A stretch of DNA of 64,000 bases. Origin: Ephydatia muelleri. Lineage: Eukaryota; Porifera; Demospongiae; Spongillida; Spongillidae. Shown here in pieces: positions 1 through 10,707 of this stretch; the first letter of the stretch is position 1; each line of letters starts with the position of its first letter. The translations under genes were made by a program, and so were the position numbers. The DNA lies in NCBI GenBank assembly GCA_013339895.1, contig JABACO010000012.1, positions 5,798,748 through 5,862,747 on the forward strand, in the 5' to 3' direction. A model generated the notes under the pieces. That model saw only the letters and a program-made list of their open reading frames with translations, was not told the origin of the DNA and made no database searches.

Positions 1-36
1 ACGTGTACGCCCAAATAAGTATCCATAATATCAGTA

Positions 37-354
37 TCAGTCTGTATCCATTCGTTGTCTTATACGAAGTAAGAGATCAGGTTTGTTGCCACTTTTCTTC
101 AGATTGTAGTGGATTAAGTAGGCCTGTAGCTCTTGTTTATTCCACTTTGATAGGTCCTTCTGCATATTACAGTCACTGAAACACACCTTAGCCTTCATCC
201 TCCCAGAAACACCTGCATTACTCAAAGGTCTTCCACGCCAGCAGATGACGCCTGTGGTTTGCTGCCAATACTTTTCTACACTGCAAGTTTTTTCCTGAAA
301 GTGGCAGCTTACTAAGCCTAATGGTCTTCTACAATTGCTATCTGTCATAGACAC
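37..354 (-). CDS. SAP-domain protein, C-terminal exon (partial gene)
   Basis: The 105-codon frame ends in a recognisable SAP domain, roughly residues 66-102: a helix beginning DLSKWNKQELQAYLIHYNL, then a KKSGNKPDLLLRIRQRM helix. SAP domains bind AT-rich DNA and occur in chromatin proteins and in many transposon-derived genes. The first 60 residues contain several Cys (CHFQEKTC, ICWRG, KVCFSDC) but no zinc-finger spacing I can name. The minus-strand sequence at about 380-480 is also open and basic (RRKTGTPNTPSVIYEWLES) and could be an upstream exon. The true start and gene extent are unknown. A host gene or a transposon ORF are equally possible. Confidence 0.45.
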   Translation of the reverse strand: MSMTDSNCRRPLGLVSCHFQEKTCSVEKYWQQTTGVICWRGRPLSNAGVSGRMKAKVCFSDCNMQKDLSKWNKQELQAYLIHYNLKKSGNKPDLLLRIRQRMDTD

Positions 355-820
355 CAGCAGCTGAGATCTTTACTTTGCCGAGTTCTTTGTTTTCTCCTGC
401 TCTCCAGCCATTCATAGATTACACTTGGGGTGTTCGGGGTGCCTGTTTTTCTTCGTGTGGGCCGAACCAGCAAAATAGTTCAGCTCAAACGTTGCATATG
501 GGGGGGGTGTCATCATAATCTAAAACATGCTTGCAGTTTGGTCATTAGCACCAAGCAGTGATAGAGAAGTCCATCATGGCAACGGGAGAGACTTCTTGAT
601 GGACAGTCACGGTGTCTCCATGCATAACTTAGACCTTACGGCTGCATGGTTCAGGCTGCTCTATAGATGCTTTTCTCGGTTGACCGTGCTTGCGATTTTG
701 GCATTTACAACACTTGGTGCAATAGTAACCTGCATTGCACTTGTCACACACTGGCTTTCTGTGTTTATCATAGCACGAAAGTGGCATACCGAACGAGTAG
801 TATATGTGCGCATTGTGTGA

Positions 821-890
821 TTAGTCTCGTTCCCAGACACTAGTCTATATGCAAGAAACATTGCGTCATGTTGTCTGGGAACGAGACTAA
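821..890. mobile_element. Short hairpin MITE-like element
   Basis: A 70-bp unit has near-perfect 19-bp inverted ends (TTAGTCTCGTTCCCAGACA and its complement). The same terminal motif, TAGTCTCGTNCCCAGAC, bounds the element at 43764-43876, so this is probably a shorter family member. No clear target-site duplication was seen here. Confidence 0.5.
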
Positions 891-1307
891 AGCGATGGTC
901 CGGGGACCGACGTTCACACTACAGCTGCAAGTTATCACAGAAAGTGGCTAAGCAGGGTTCGACGTAAGCGTTGCCATTCTAATGACATTCATATTTTGAT
1001 GACGATTGTCGGTAATTTTTAAATAACATAAACGTCATAATACGTCACCATAAAAAGGGGCGGACATTGTGAATTCGGTTGAAATACGATAATTACATGA
1101 ACCACGGTCACCATGCTTTAACATACAGAGGGAGCCATACGCATGAAGAGGGCTCCATTTTAGAAGTAAACAATGGGCTTATTGTATGGTCTTACGCGCA
1201 GCGCTCTGGGTGATTAGTACATGTATAAACACATTCCCGTTATTTTGCGCTCTGCAATGGATCCGGATAAGCCTGCTACTACAAGAATGTGTAAACCTGC
1301 TCGCTAG

Positions 1308-1480
1308 TTCAAAGACCGACGGCTAACTGCCTTTCCATGGTTGCTGTTTGAGGAAGGCAAGATGTTTTGTACAGTATGCACATCCCAGGAAGGAACATCA
1401 TCCATCCTTAGATGGAAAGGGACCTGCAAACGCAGGCTATCGCTAAATATATCTGATTCCAACTCGGATGATGAAATGGA
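1308..1480 (+). CDS. hAT/ZNF862-like TTF-type zinc-finger exon (partial)
   Basis: The frame reads FKDRRLTAFPWLLFEEGKMF followed by CTVCTSQEG. The PWL-(F/Y)-x(3)-G-x-MFC-x2-C pattern is the N-terminal zinc finger of hAT-like and ZNF862-type proteins. The exon is bounded by an AG acceptor (GCTAG, ending at 1307) and a GTAAGA donor at 1481, and ends in an acidic DSNSDDEM stretch. It is too short to appear as a long ORF. I could not find the following exon in the next 1.3 kb. It is either the first coding exon of a hAT-derived gene or an orphaned fragment. Confidence 0.5.
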
Positions 1481-2818
1481 GTAAGAACGATAATAAGTAA
1501 AGTCCAGCTTATGGGTTTGTATGTGCTGTGGTTGATGACGCGTTGTTATAATAACATGTTATTTTAGCTACAAAAACATGCTATGATTGTCGTACCAGGG
1601 CATTGATGGCAACCCTTACGTCGAACCCTGCTATGTACGAGCTTGATACTACCTGGGTTCTTTGTTTATGCGAAATGAAGTCTCATGGGCAAGCCAGATT
1701 CAAATACAATGGCCTAGGATAAAAGTGTTCTACGCAATGTTTTACCACAACTAAAAACGGGAACGATTCCACTATAGATCAGTATGGCTTATTACTGGAA
1801 ATAAATACAAACATAGGAATTGCTCGTGACAGCTCAGCGACAGATTAGCTTTCTAATGATATATTTTATATAGCAAATGGAATCAATGAGACTAATTTTC
1901 TGAATATTGAGTTCGACGAAAAAAGTCGTCTAATTTCATGGACACGGTGTTAAGTTACATTCAAAACTCCGTGTACATGTGCTGATTATATGAAATATGA
2001 AAATCTGTGTTTCTATCCTCCATTGCTGTCATAAGCTATTATGTACCAAATTCTGTTATTGGATAATTATCTTAATTTGTTTATTTTAAGGTTAATAATG
2101 CATAATTTGCCTTCATGTAGCGTAAGTATTATAATCTTCGTCATGCTCTACTGTAGATGTCAACACCAGAATCTGCATTGCATACTATCACACTGAGAAC
2201 ATGTCGGGTGATACAACAACTATTTTTATAAAAAGAACCATGTCATACCCATGATGCAATCATCCTACAGTGTGAACTGCTTTACAGGTACACATGTGCA
2301 TGTACATTCTTATTTTTATTGTAGCTGCAGTGAGTTTTTCATACTATATTGTGTGTAAGTAACACATGCTAAACTTCTCGTGGTTCATTATACCAGCATC
2401 ACATGCAGTTACTTTCATTTCTTATTGCCCTTGCAGTCATAATGCTGGCTTGCTCGTGTTGTCACTAATGCGCACCTGATACCAATAAACTATTGTCTTA
2501 CAGTATTGTTTTTGTGGCTACATGTACATATATGAATATGACAGATTTTAACAATGTACTTGACATGCATGTATGTTTTTCGAAGGTCTGGTTTTTACAG
2601 TACATTGGTTGCTGCTTTTAACTACCAGTATTCACATTGTTAGCAAAGCTGTTTGATTGTACTGAACCACTGCCTTAGTTTAACAGCTGAACGATGTAGT
2701 TTAGAAGGAGAAGTGTCACATGATACAACACATACATGTACATTACATGTAATATTTGTGCATAGCATTTATATTAAATGCCAGGGAAAAAGATTGCCTA
2801 ACATTTTTTCACCATACC
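1481..2818. other. AT-rich stretch without recognisable gene
   Basis: There is no open frame above about 60 codons and no recognised repeat. It contains the TACATGTA-rich motifs common throughout this window. It could be intron sequence of the zinc-finger gene upstream. Confidence 0.5.
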
Positions 2819-2820
2819 TA

Positions 2821-3469
2821 CAGTAGTGGTCACAAAAAAGTTTACGTTTCTTATTATGCCGTTGCCGTCGCACGGTCATTAGAAATAAACGGCACCTTGG
2901 TCTAACGGTATGGCACAGTAACGCTATTATTTCTCACTCACTTATCACATTTGTCACGTAACGCCGTTACATTTAATGGTGTGTTAATTAAATACCGTTG
3001 TCTCGTCATCCGCCTTCATCTGGTCATCGACGATAGCTTTTACCACTTCCATCACTTTGGATAATCGCCCACTTCCTTGTTACCGACTCAAAATGCTTTA
3101 TGAATTCGTGAATCGAAGCCATCATTCCTTCTTGAAATAGGCGTTTTCCAATCTCTGGTGTCTTCAGACCCTTCCGATGAAAGAAAACTATCCAAACCTT
3201 CTTATACGTGGAGAACACCATTTTCTATTGCTCTGACTGCGCACGTGGCTAACAGCCGTGTAATATGGCTTTAAAATGGCACAGCGGTCTTTAACCGTGT
3301 ACAAAATGGCATTTATTGATAGGCGTTAAAATGCACGGAGTTCGTTGTCACATAGTGACATAAGTTATTTTAAATGTCACAGTAACGGAACGGCCATGAA
3401 CCGTAATGTTATAACCGTGCGACGCCAACGGCATAATAAAAAACTTAAACTTTTTTGTGACCGCTACTG
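2821..3469 (-). mobile_element. Tc1/mariner DNA transposon, internally deleted
   Basis: A 649-bp element has inverted ends of about 58 bp starting CAGTAGTGGTCACAAAAAAG (2821) and its complement ending at 3469, with only a few mismatches. It is flanked on both sides by TA (2819-2820 and 3470-3471), the canonical Tc1/mariner target duplication. The interior keeps only the first part of the transposase on the minus strand, so it cannot move itself. Confidence 0.85.
3024..3221 (-). pseudogene. Tc1/mariner transposase, N-terminal helix-turn-helix remnant
   Basis: The 65-codon frame contains IVFFHRKGLKTPEIGKRLFQ and, near its end, DGSGKSYRR. This matches the first HTH of Tc1-like transposases, which recognises the element's own inverted ends. 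The DDE catalytic part is absent: the whole element is only 649 bp, while a functional transposase needs about 1 kb. The ATG is kept. Its place inside a TIR/TA-bounded unit supports the identification. Confidence 0.75.
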
Positions 3470-3471
3470 TA

Positions 3472-4187
3472 GGTTGTCTCATACCCATATAGACCTAAAT
3501 GTATGAGATAGGCTCTGCTTTTCTAGTTCAGAATGCTATTGGAAAGTAAAATTTTGTCACACAAGCTCTTGATTCTGATTGATCGGAGCACCAACCTGAA
3601 CCAGTAAAACTTTTCTCCACATATTGGGCAGACTATTATAAATCATTATGGGACATTCTGATGGAATGTGTGGGGCTTGCATAACTTTTAGGGGCTACTG
3701 TATGTCATTGGAGTGTATCAAACCTATTAATTATTTGATTGACTCAGAATTTGTGTCGCTGTCTATTAATTATTTATTCTTTGCCGTAACATTCCAAAAT
3801 TGGCCTGACACAATGTCAGTCCATTACAGTATTTGGCCCAACATGGTTAGAAATTGGTCGGACATGGTCATAGAGCATTGCAAACAATCTGTGCTACACT
3901 TAAATGAATAGTGCAAAGAAGAATGAACGCATGCATAATAGCCGATTGGAAGTGGAAGACATCAATTGGCATCTAGCATTAATTTAATCAAAACGTGGCA
4001 AACGCCAATTGATGTCTGCCATGTTTGGATTAATGGTCAGATGCCAATTGGTGTCTGAACATTTGGCGTCCTGTGGAAGGCTCGTTGCTTGTGCATTTCA
4101 GTTGTCACGTGGTCCTTCAAAGATGACACTCTGAAGTTTGATAAATGCAGTTTGTTAACTCTTTCGTGGGCAAAGCCAATTATATTA
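3472..4187. other. No gene recognised; short local repeats
   Basis: An 87-codon frame (3648-3911) lacks any motif I know. At 3940-4070 the phrase GCCAATTGATGTCT and its complement recur several times in alternating orientation, suggesting a small decayed palindromic repeat. Confidence 0.4.
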
Positions 4188-4373
4188 CTGTACACATGTA
4201 GTGCAAAAGCATTGTGCGTTGCAGGTAAATGGTTAGCAAACAACTTGCACTATCTGACCAGGAAACAACTGATCAATATGTTGTAGACTACAAAGTGTTA
4301 ACTGTTTAGATAAACAGAGTGGCTTTAGTATAGCACCTGCGGCGCAATATTGCTCTGTTTCCCGTGAAAGAGT
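4188..4373 (+). repeat. Interspersed repeat A, diverged copy
   Basis: This sequence (GACCAGGAAACAACTGATCA, then ATATGTTGT and GTTTAGATAAACAGAGTG) is shared with 30880-31131 in the same orientation, and with 31132-31345 and 34096-34313 in the opposite orientation. It shows that family A exists outside the 31-34 kb palindromes. Confidence 0.65.
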
Positions 4374-4743
4374 TAAACCTATGCTCAAAATGGTGCACTA
4401 ACAAGTAGAAATGTTGTTCACTACCTTGATTAGGATCCATATTTTTAACAACTAAGATGGTTCTTAGACGATGGACCAGAGGAGAATCAGCTGCTTGCTT
4501 CATTATTGGTGCGGACATCATTACTGAGCATGCGCAAAATCGCCTGGACAAGTTACAAAATTGATAGGAAATGTCCGATGTCTGTTATCCGCTACACTGG
4601 TATGGACAGACCAGTTTCTTATTACGGGCAGGTTCCAGCTTCCAGTCCATGTAATAATAAGTAGTCCTTGATCAAAAAGGAAAAGATGCACATCATTTAT
4701 TAAATCAATGAAGGACAATCATTAGGTACTGGACTCCTCTACC

Positions 4744-5625
4744 AGATTTGAAGTGATTTGAATATTCCTGCAGAAAAGTGGATTTCAATCCCCATGAAGT
4801 TGAAATACTCGTTCAAAACCTCAAGTTTCTTTAACCCTTGAAATGCGGTGGACGACTTTAGTTGCCAAACAATTGCGTAGTGCAAATGGTGACTTCAGTT
4901 GAAAAGCAGGATTAGCTAACAAAAAACACACTTACGTGGTAATTATAGCTGCCACGATAGTTACAGATTGAAATGTGATGTTAACTTCGTTGTCGCCCAT
5001 CTTCGAAATGGGAAGCGCTACGGAAAGCTCGTTTCAAACCTCCGAATCCGTGCAACAAAAAACCTACAAAGTGATGTCAGTGTTATTGCCACGTTGAAAG
5101 CGGGATGATTAGCTGCATAGTACCCAAGTACACTACTCAAGAATACAAAAATGCAGGAAATACGCTCACTGTTATGGAATAACTCCGGATGTACGCTTGC
5201 CCGTGTCATACAATGCACATTTGATGATTGAAGGTTTGTTACAATGGTGCAGATGGACTTTAAACATGCCAATCAAGCATTGGTAACGTACATTGCTACG
5301 TTAGGCAACATCAGACATGTCGCTCTAGAAATAAGGCAATTCACACAGTTATAATTTCAAAAAACATTGGCAATTAAATTAGTTATGAATAATTAAATGT
5401 CACAGTTGAAGTTTTAACCATATCCATATAGAAGAAATATTGTATTATAAAGTCTATAGCATTTACTATTTAGATGTTATAGTGATTCTCAGATACAAAG
5501 TGTTCCATGGAAAATTGCTTATATATTATAATACTATTTTCAGCACTCTGTACTACACCATTTCTCTATGGTAAAATATCTTGCTCTAGCTCCATGCGAG
5601 CTAGCATGTTCTTGCTCTATTTAAT
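4744..5625. repeat. Degenerate foldback-element fragments
   Basis: 4744-4800 matches the right-arm box (TTTGAAGYGATTTGRAYATTCCTGCAG) and 5543-5610 the left-arm box (ACTACACCATTTCTCTAYGG, then CTTGCTC) of the foldback family seen intact at 7063 and 13467. The boxes are out of their usual order and the terminal GGGTCAG motif is missing, so these are old pieces. An 84-codon minus frame between them (5018-5272) was not recognised. Confidence 0.4.
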
Positions 5626-5963
5626 TATTTCAATCCTTTAGTTTTACGCATATCGTTGAACAACATATTTCCTGGTTGAGTCATTTGAATTACTTAGTAA
5701 TTTATTCAACATTAAAAGTAATATAATCACTATTGTGAATCAATGGGGTCAGTAAATGAATGATGTCACTCAACTAACGATGGATTGATTGAGGGAGTGG
5801 CGGCAGGGCATGGGTGAGGGAGTCAGTGTATGAGTAAGTGCAGTATGTTTTGTCAAGTAAGCTATAGCCCTTGGCAAATGGATCTGACTTTTATTTTTTT
5901 AAGTTCGAATTTGATGGATTTTAGTTGCCAGAAGGTGTCACGATTTTACTTTCATTTTAATAA

Positions 5964-6526
5964 ATGTATCCATCTAATTTTAGGTGCCTGATTGCTGCTG
6001 GTGCACATACTGTTGCTGATTTAGTTGCTGAAGGGCTAGTTATGTTAGCTGCTGCTGATAGCGATGCTGAAAATGCTACAATCCATGTTGCGGTGATGAG
6101 AACTGGAGATAGAGGGAGACCAAAAATTTTACTTAATACCAGTCAGCTTGCCGATATGTTGCAATTGCATTTTAAGGTTCCACATATTGCAAGGCTCTTT
6201 GGTGTTTCAGTGCGCACAATCAGACGTAGGATGAAAGATGCTGGGTTGTATGTTTCAGATTTGTATTGTACATTATCAGATGCACAGCTTGATGAAGTTG
6301 TAAGGAATGTATTTCAACAATTTCCGAACTCTGGATATTGTATGATGGCAGGCCACTTGCGGCATCTTAATATTCATGTGCAGCAACTGAGAATCAGGGA
6401 TAGCCTTCACCGCATTTAACCTGCCAGTCTTGCTGTCAGGTGGAATGAAACAATTGTTAGGCGTGTTTATTCTGTCCGTTCCCCACTTGCTTTGTGGCAT
6501 ATTGATGGTAACCATAAATTAATAAG
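5964..6526 (+). pseudogene. rve/D,D,E integrase-like gene, exon 1 (HTH region and first catalytic Asp)
   Basis: The frame holds a GRPKILL lead-in, then an HTH-like stretch (VPHIARLFGVSVRTIRRRMK), then SGYCMMAGHLRHLNIHVQQL, and after an in-frame TAA (6417-6419) continues without a shift into ALWHIDGNHKLIR, with the first catalytic Asp in HIDGNHK. This layout is typical of a widespread metazoan rve-integrase family of unknown cellular role, probably transposon-derived. Exon 1 may start after an AG at about 5982 instead of the ATG at 5964. The donor is GTATTA at 6527. The stop replaces a residue in a conserved linker, so the copy is either a pseudogene or relies on readthrough, or the base is an error. 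Confidence 0.7.
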
Positions 6527-7062
6527 GTATTATTGTGATAGAATTGATTTAAAATGTCTTAACATGTATTGTCGTTTGGTATCTATTAATCTAGAGGCAT
6601 GAATAATTCTTATTGAGTATAATCTATAACCACTATTGTGTGTATGCATACATGTAATGTACTCCACCCTTTTTAGGTTTGTACATGCCATAATATATGA
6701 CTGTATCAGTTTGAAGAACATTTTCTGATCACTGCTCTAAAGAAACATTGTTAAATTTATTTTACAACCTTACAGTTCCTAGATGTATGCACATGTACAT
6801 AAGGGTTTTCAGTACTGGTTTTTATATTAATCCCACTTTCTGCATTTCTGAAGGTGCTTTGCGCTTTGCAGTAATTAAAGAAGAGAATTATACAATATAC
6901 ATGTTCTGGAAAGCTAGCTGATCATTCTGATTTAGGTTGCTCTAGATTATCAATGCTTCATCAAAAATTGAGATAAAAGGAGTCTTTAGAAGCGAGTTCA
7001 GTAAACGTTATTCAAACTGAAGTTGTTTACCTAATTATCGTTTAATAACTATGTACAGTAAA

Positions 7063-7885
7063 TGGGTCAGTTTCCGAGAAAATGAGCCTTCGCTATATAT
7101 ATATAAAAGTTACAAAAATCATTCACGTTTGAATCGCTATAACTTCCGAACGGTACACGCCATTGACTTCCTATTTTCAACACTTCATACTACACCATTT
7201 CTCTACGGTAAAATACTTTTTGGGGTCTTGCACTTGCTCCGTGCCTGTATTGCAACGTCCGATACCCCACAAGGTATGAACCCGTCATAACTTTCGGCAG
7301 GAGTAATCAAATCGCTTCAAATTCGGTGTGTAGATATAGAGGTCCTATACCTATCGATTTGTTCTGTTCGTTAATTTTTATGCCATCTGTTTACGGAGAT
7401 ACAGTTGAATAAACTACGTGCACGTTTTCCCGCTTGATTCGCGCCAATGTAATAATCCCCGCCTCCCCATACATTGAGCGGAGCGCAATTTGCCCAAATC
7501 ATTGGCGCGAAACGAGCGCGAAAATGTGCACGTAGTTTGTTCAACTGTATCTCCGTAACGGATTGCATAAAAATTAACGAACAGAACAAATAGATAGATA
7601 TAGGACCTCTCCACCTACAAACCGAATTTGAAGCGATTTGATTACTCCTACAGAAAGTTATGGTGGGTTTGAACCCGGTGGGGTATCGAACGTTGCAATA
7701 CTGGCAAGGAGCAAGTGCAAGACCCCAAAACATATTCTGCCATAGAGAAATGGTGTGGTATGAAGTGTTGAAAATAGGATGTTGATGGCATGTACCGTTC
7801 GGAAGTTATAGCGATTCAAACGTGAATGATTTTTATAACTTTTATATATATATAGCGAAGGCTCATTTTCTCGGAAACTGACCCA
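7063..7885. mobile_element. Long-armed foldback element inside an integrase intron
   Basis: TGGGTCAGTTTCCGAGAAAA at 7063 is mirrored at 7885, and the two arms of about 400 bp pair over nearly their whole length, leaving a loop of only a few dozen bases near 7450-7480. Arms carry family boxes: GAATCGCTATAACTTCCGAA, then a TACTACACCATTTCTCTA box, then an ACGGAGATACAGTTG box. Neither strand has a transposase. If the ends are taken as GGGTCAG...CTGACCC, the flanks share AAAT. It sits wholly within the intron 6527-7946. Confidence 0.8.
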
Positions 7886-7946
7886 AATATATATACACAA
7901 AATTAATCTCAATTTGATTTTATACCTATGAAATGCATACATATAG

Positions 7947-9205
7947 GTGGCGATTGGTTATTCATGGTGGCATTGATGGATATAGCCGAATACCTGTTTT
8001 TCTCAGTTGCAGTTCCAACAATGAGTCACAGACAGTGCTGAACCTGTTCATTCGTGCTATAGAACATTATGGGTTACCACGACGTATTCGATCAGACCAG
8101 GGCAGAGAGAATACTGTTGTTGCTTGGTTCATGTTGACCCATCCTCAGCGAGGACCAAATAGGGGGTCAATGCTAGTTGGCAAAAGTGTTCACAACCAAC
8201 GTATAGAACGGTTGTGGAGAGATGTTTATGGTGGTGTAATAAAATTCTATCATGACCTTTTCTTGTACATGGAGGCAATAGGTGTGTTGGATCCAGATGA
8301 TGAGACTCACCTCTTCTGCCTCCATTTTGTTTATATTCCACGCATCAATAACCATCTTGAACAGTGGACAGGGGCATGGATAAACCACTCTATTTGTACA
8401 GCAGACAACTTAAGCCCTCTGCTGCTGTGGATGGGAGGGATTTTACAGGCAAATGAAGATGTTGATGAGGTAATGCTGTAATAGCTGTTTAAGAGGTAAT
8501 AAAAGTTGCATTGTTCAGCTGGTGCTTGCTCATAATACAGAAGCTGTCAAGTAATACAGACATAATGTATAATGTGTACAAAACAATTTGCCTGTCAAGC
8601 AGTGAGAGCTATTTGTTCAGTATTTAACATTCCAATAAAACTAAGTTAATCTTGGTATTTCACATTCCAATAAAATTACATTCTAGTGCTCAGTAAACAC
8701 CTATGCATCAGCCTCACTTTTTTAGCACCCCTAATGACATACGCTGTAGCCACCTCACCCTATGTATGCTAATTGGATGGTAGGAAAGCAGCCCTTGCAA
8801 TATGTGAGGGCAGTGTCCCAATACACTGTGACATTCATTCAATATTCATTTCTACTTTGTGATTATACATGTATTTATTTTTTAATACATTTGAAACTTA
8901 TTGACATTTATATATCGTATGGTGTTTCTATATTTATGTATTGTATAATAAATGTTAAGATATTCTCTAGCCTACCATTCATTTTTTAATGGTGCACAAA
9001 TGTTGTCTTTCAGTTATATGGCATAGATTATGAAGGTCCTCTGCCAGAGGTGAAGGAAGATGGAGATGTCAGTGTACCGACGATTTCAACAAGCATTACA
9101 GAGGATGAATTTGAAGACCTGTGTTTAATGATAGACCCAATGGCTACGAGTCATAATTATGGAATTGACATTTATTTAGAAGTTCTGCACTATGTTTCCC
9201 AGTGA
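7947..9205 (+). CDS. rve/D,D,E integrase-like gene, exons 2 and 3 (catalytic core and tail)
   Basis: Exon 2 (7947-8469) follows a CATATAG acceptor and completes the AGG codon begun in exon 1. It reads [15 protein letters not shown], then the second catalytic Asp in [10 protein letters not shown] and the Glu in [12 protein letters not shown], with about 36 residues between them, as in D,D(35)E integrases. The region [19 protein letters not shown] is very well conserved in this family. A GTAATG donor at 8470 and a TTTCAG acceptor at 9013 join in frame to exon 3 (9014-9205: [12 protein letters not shown], ending at TGA 9203-9205), an acidic tail. All three catalytic acids are kept across the gene; the only lesion I see is the stop in exon 1. 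It could be a domesticated gene rather than a mobile one, as no terminal repeats are visible around it. Confidence 0.7.
8470..9013. other. Intron 2 of the integrase gene
   Basis: AT-rich, with no recognised element. The boundaries GTAATG and TTTCAG were inferred from frame continuity. Confidence 0.6.
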
Positions 9206-9394
9206 CTGTACTCTGTCATTTTAAATTTTATGATAGGTTTAGAATGCTTGATTTGGACACAAAGTTACTGTCAGTTGTTTAAATTGCGTGATTACAAGTA
9301 GTTCTGAAATAACGTCATGCAAACTAAATTAACCGTGATGAAAATATATTCCGTCAGAAATAATTTCACCGTTAAGAGTTCTGCGACACCCTCG

Positions 9395-9830
9395 CGAGGT
9401 ACGTCATGAAAAATTTCACCCTCACGAGTTCCGCGAGGTACGTCATGAAAAATTTCACCCTCACGAGTTCCGCGAGGTACCTCATAAAAAATTTCACCCT
9501 CACGAGTTCCGCGAGGTACCTCATAAAAAATTTCACCCTCACGAGTTCCGCGAGGTACCTCATAAAAAATTTCACCCTCACGAGTTCCGCGAGGTACCTC
9601 ATAAAAAATTTCACCCTCACGAGTTCCGCGAGGTACCTCATAAAAAATTTCACCCTCACGAGTTCCGCGAGGTACCTCATAAAAAATTTCACCCTCACGA
9701 GTTCCGCGAGGTACCTCATAAAAAATTTCACCCTCACGAGTTCCGCGAGGTACCTCATAAAAAATTTCACCCTCACGAGTTCCGCGAGGTACCTCATAAA
9801 AAATTTCACCCTCATGAGTTCCGCGAGGTA
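9395..9830. repeat. 39-bp minisatellite, 11 copies plus a partial copy
   Basis: The unit starts CGAGGTACCTCATAAAAAAT and repeats every 39 bp from 9395 to 9823 with very few changes; the first two units have GTACGTCATG in place of GTACCTCATA. Each later unit contains the 10-bp palindrome GAGGTACCTC and a CCTC...GAGG stem. As 39 is divisible by three and units lack stops in some frames, frames of 141-182 codons stay open on both strands. I do not regard these as genes. Confidence 0.95.
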
Positions 9831-9879
9831 ATTTTGGCACGATTAACGAGGTATGTCACGAAAAATTTCCCCCTCATAA

Positions 9880-10010
9880 AAAATTTCTATTTTTGGCACG
9901 GATTCCACACCATACATAGTTTTCGCAGGCCACATAGTTTTGGAAGGCCACACATTGATTTATTTATCTTTCTCCGTTTAATTGGATGTTTGACGTATAA
10001 TTAGACGAAT
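9880..10010 (-). repeat. Copy of the TTTTTGGCACGGATTCCAC repeat family
   Basis: TTTTTGGCACGGATTCCACA followed by CCATA, several AAAACTATGTGGCC-type motifs (in complement) and the end TCTAATTATACGTCAAA (in complement) are shared with 16685-16961 in the opposite orientation. It directly adjoins the 39-bp minisatellite, whose trailing sequence also contains TTTTGGCACG, so the array may belong to this element. Confidence 0.6.
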
Positions 10011-10149
10011 TGTAAACAAATGCTGTCGAATAAACAATTAAGAGTGGGCCAGGATTCAGCAGCAAAGATGGGAGTATAGGAGAGTATCCGGGGTCTAGTG
10101 CGGGGCCTGGTGTGGTGCAGCATCATGTGTTCAAAAACATCACTACTCA

Positions 10150-10330
10150 CTCGCTTACTAATGAAGTCAAAAGCTATAATCCCAGGGGCGGATCCAGGAT
10201 TTTGGGAAAGGGGGGGTCTAAATACATTCACAATTGGGGGAGGGTACGTGACAGCAAGGGGGTCTGGGGGAGCGCTGATAGCTCCCCCAGTGGGGTCCGC
10301 TTTTTTGCTTTTGCGTTTATTTTATTTTAG
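10150..10330 (+). repeat. Interspersed repeat with GGGGCGGATCC motif
   Basis: CCAGGGGCGGATCCAGGATT followed by G-rich sequence and AGCTCCCCCAGTGGGGTCCG. The GGGGCGGAT motif recurs at about 11013 and, inverted, at about 11490 inside the palindrome. It is a common terminal motif of invertebrate interspersed repeats. The open frame over it (PGADPGFWERGG) is a translation of the repeat, not a gene. Confidence 0.5.
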
Positions 10331-10707
10331 CATGAAATTCACAGTGATATCCAATACATATACATCATGCGTTATCCGGATTACTAGAGCCTGCATGGAT
10401 AGCGACGAGAAAACTGTTCATTCTTCACAATGCTATGATTCCTACTGCTCAGTAATTAAATTCGTGACGCAAAGCTATTGTGAATTTGGCGTGCACGTGA
10501 CCATGCATGCACCAGCTACATGTCGGTCTAAAAACGACACATGTAGTTTTACTATAATATTAGTATTGTTAGTTTATTTAGCTCTATAGCTATCTGTTTT
10601 CTGAGGAAAGGAATCTGAGATCCATCCCATTCACGTCTTTTGATCGCTTACCTCAATTCCTGCTGACACGCACGATTCGATCGATCGCGCGATAAAATAA
10701 TTCGTTA

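Noticed and set aside
9292..9840. Repeat-protein ORFs of 141-182 codons
   Set aside because: Three overlapping frames on both strands are all open only because the 39-bp unit is divisible by three and lacks stops; no splice or start context.
10098..10589. 163-codon ORF containing GADPGFWERGG
   Set aside because: The start of the frame covers a common interspersed repeat (GGGGCGGATCC motif); no domain and no splice support for the rest.
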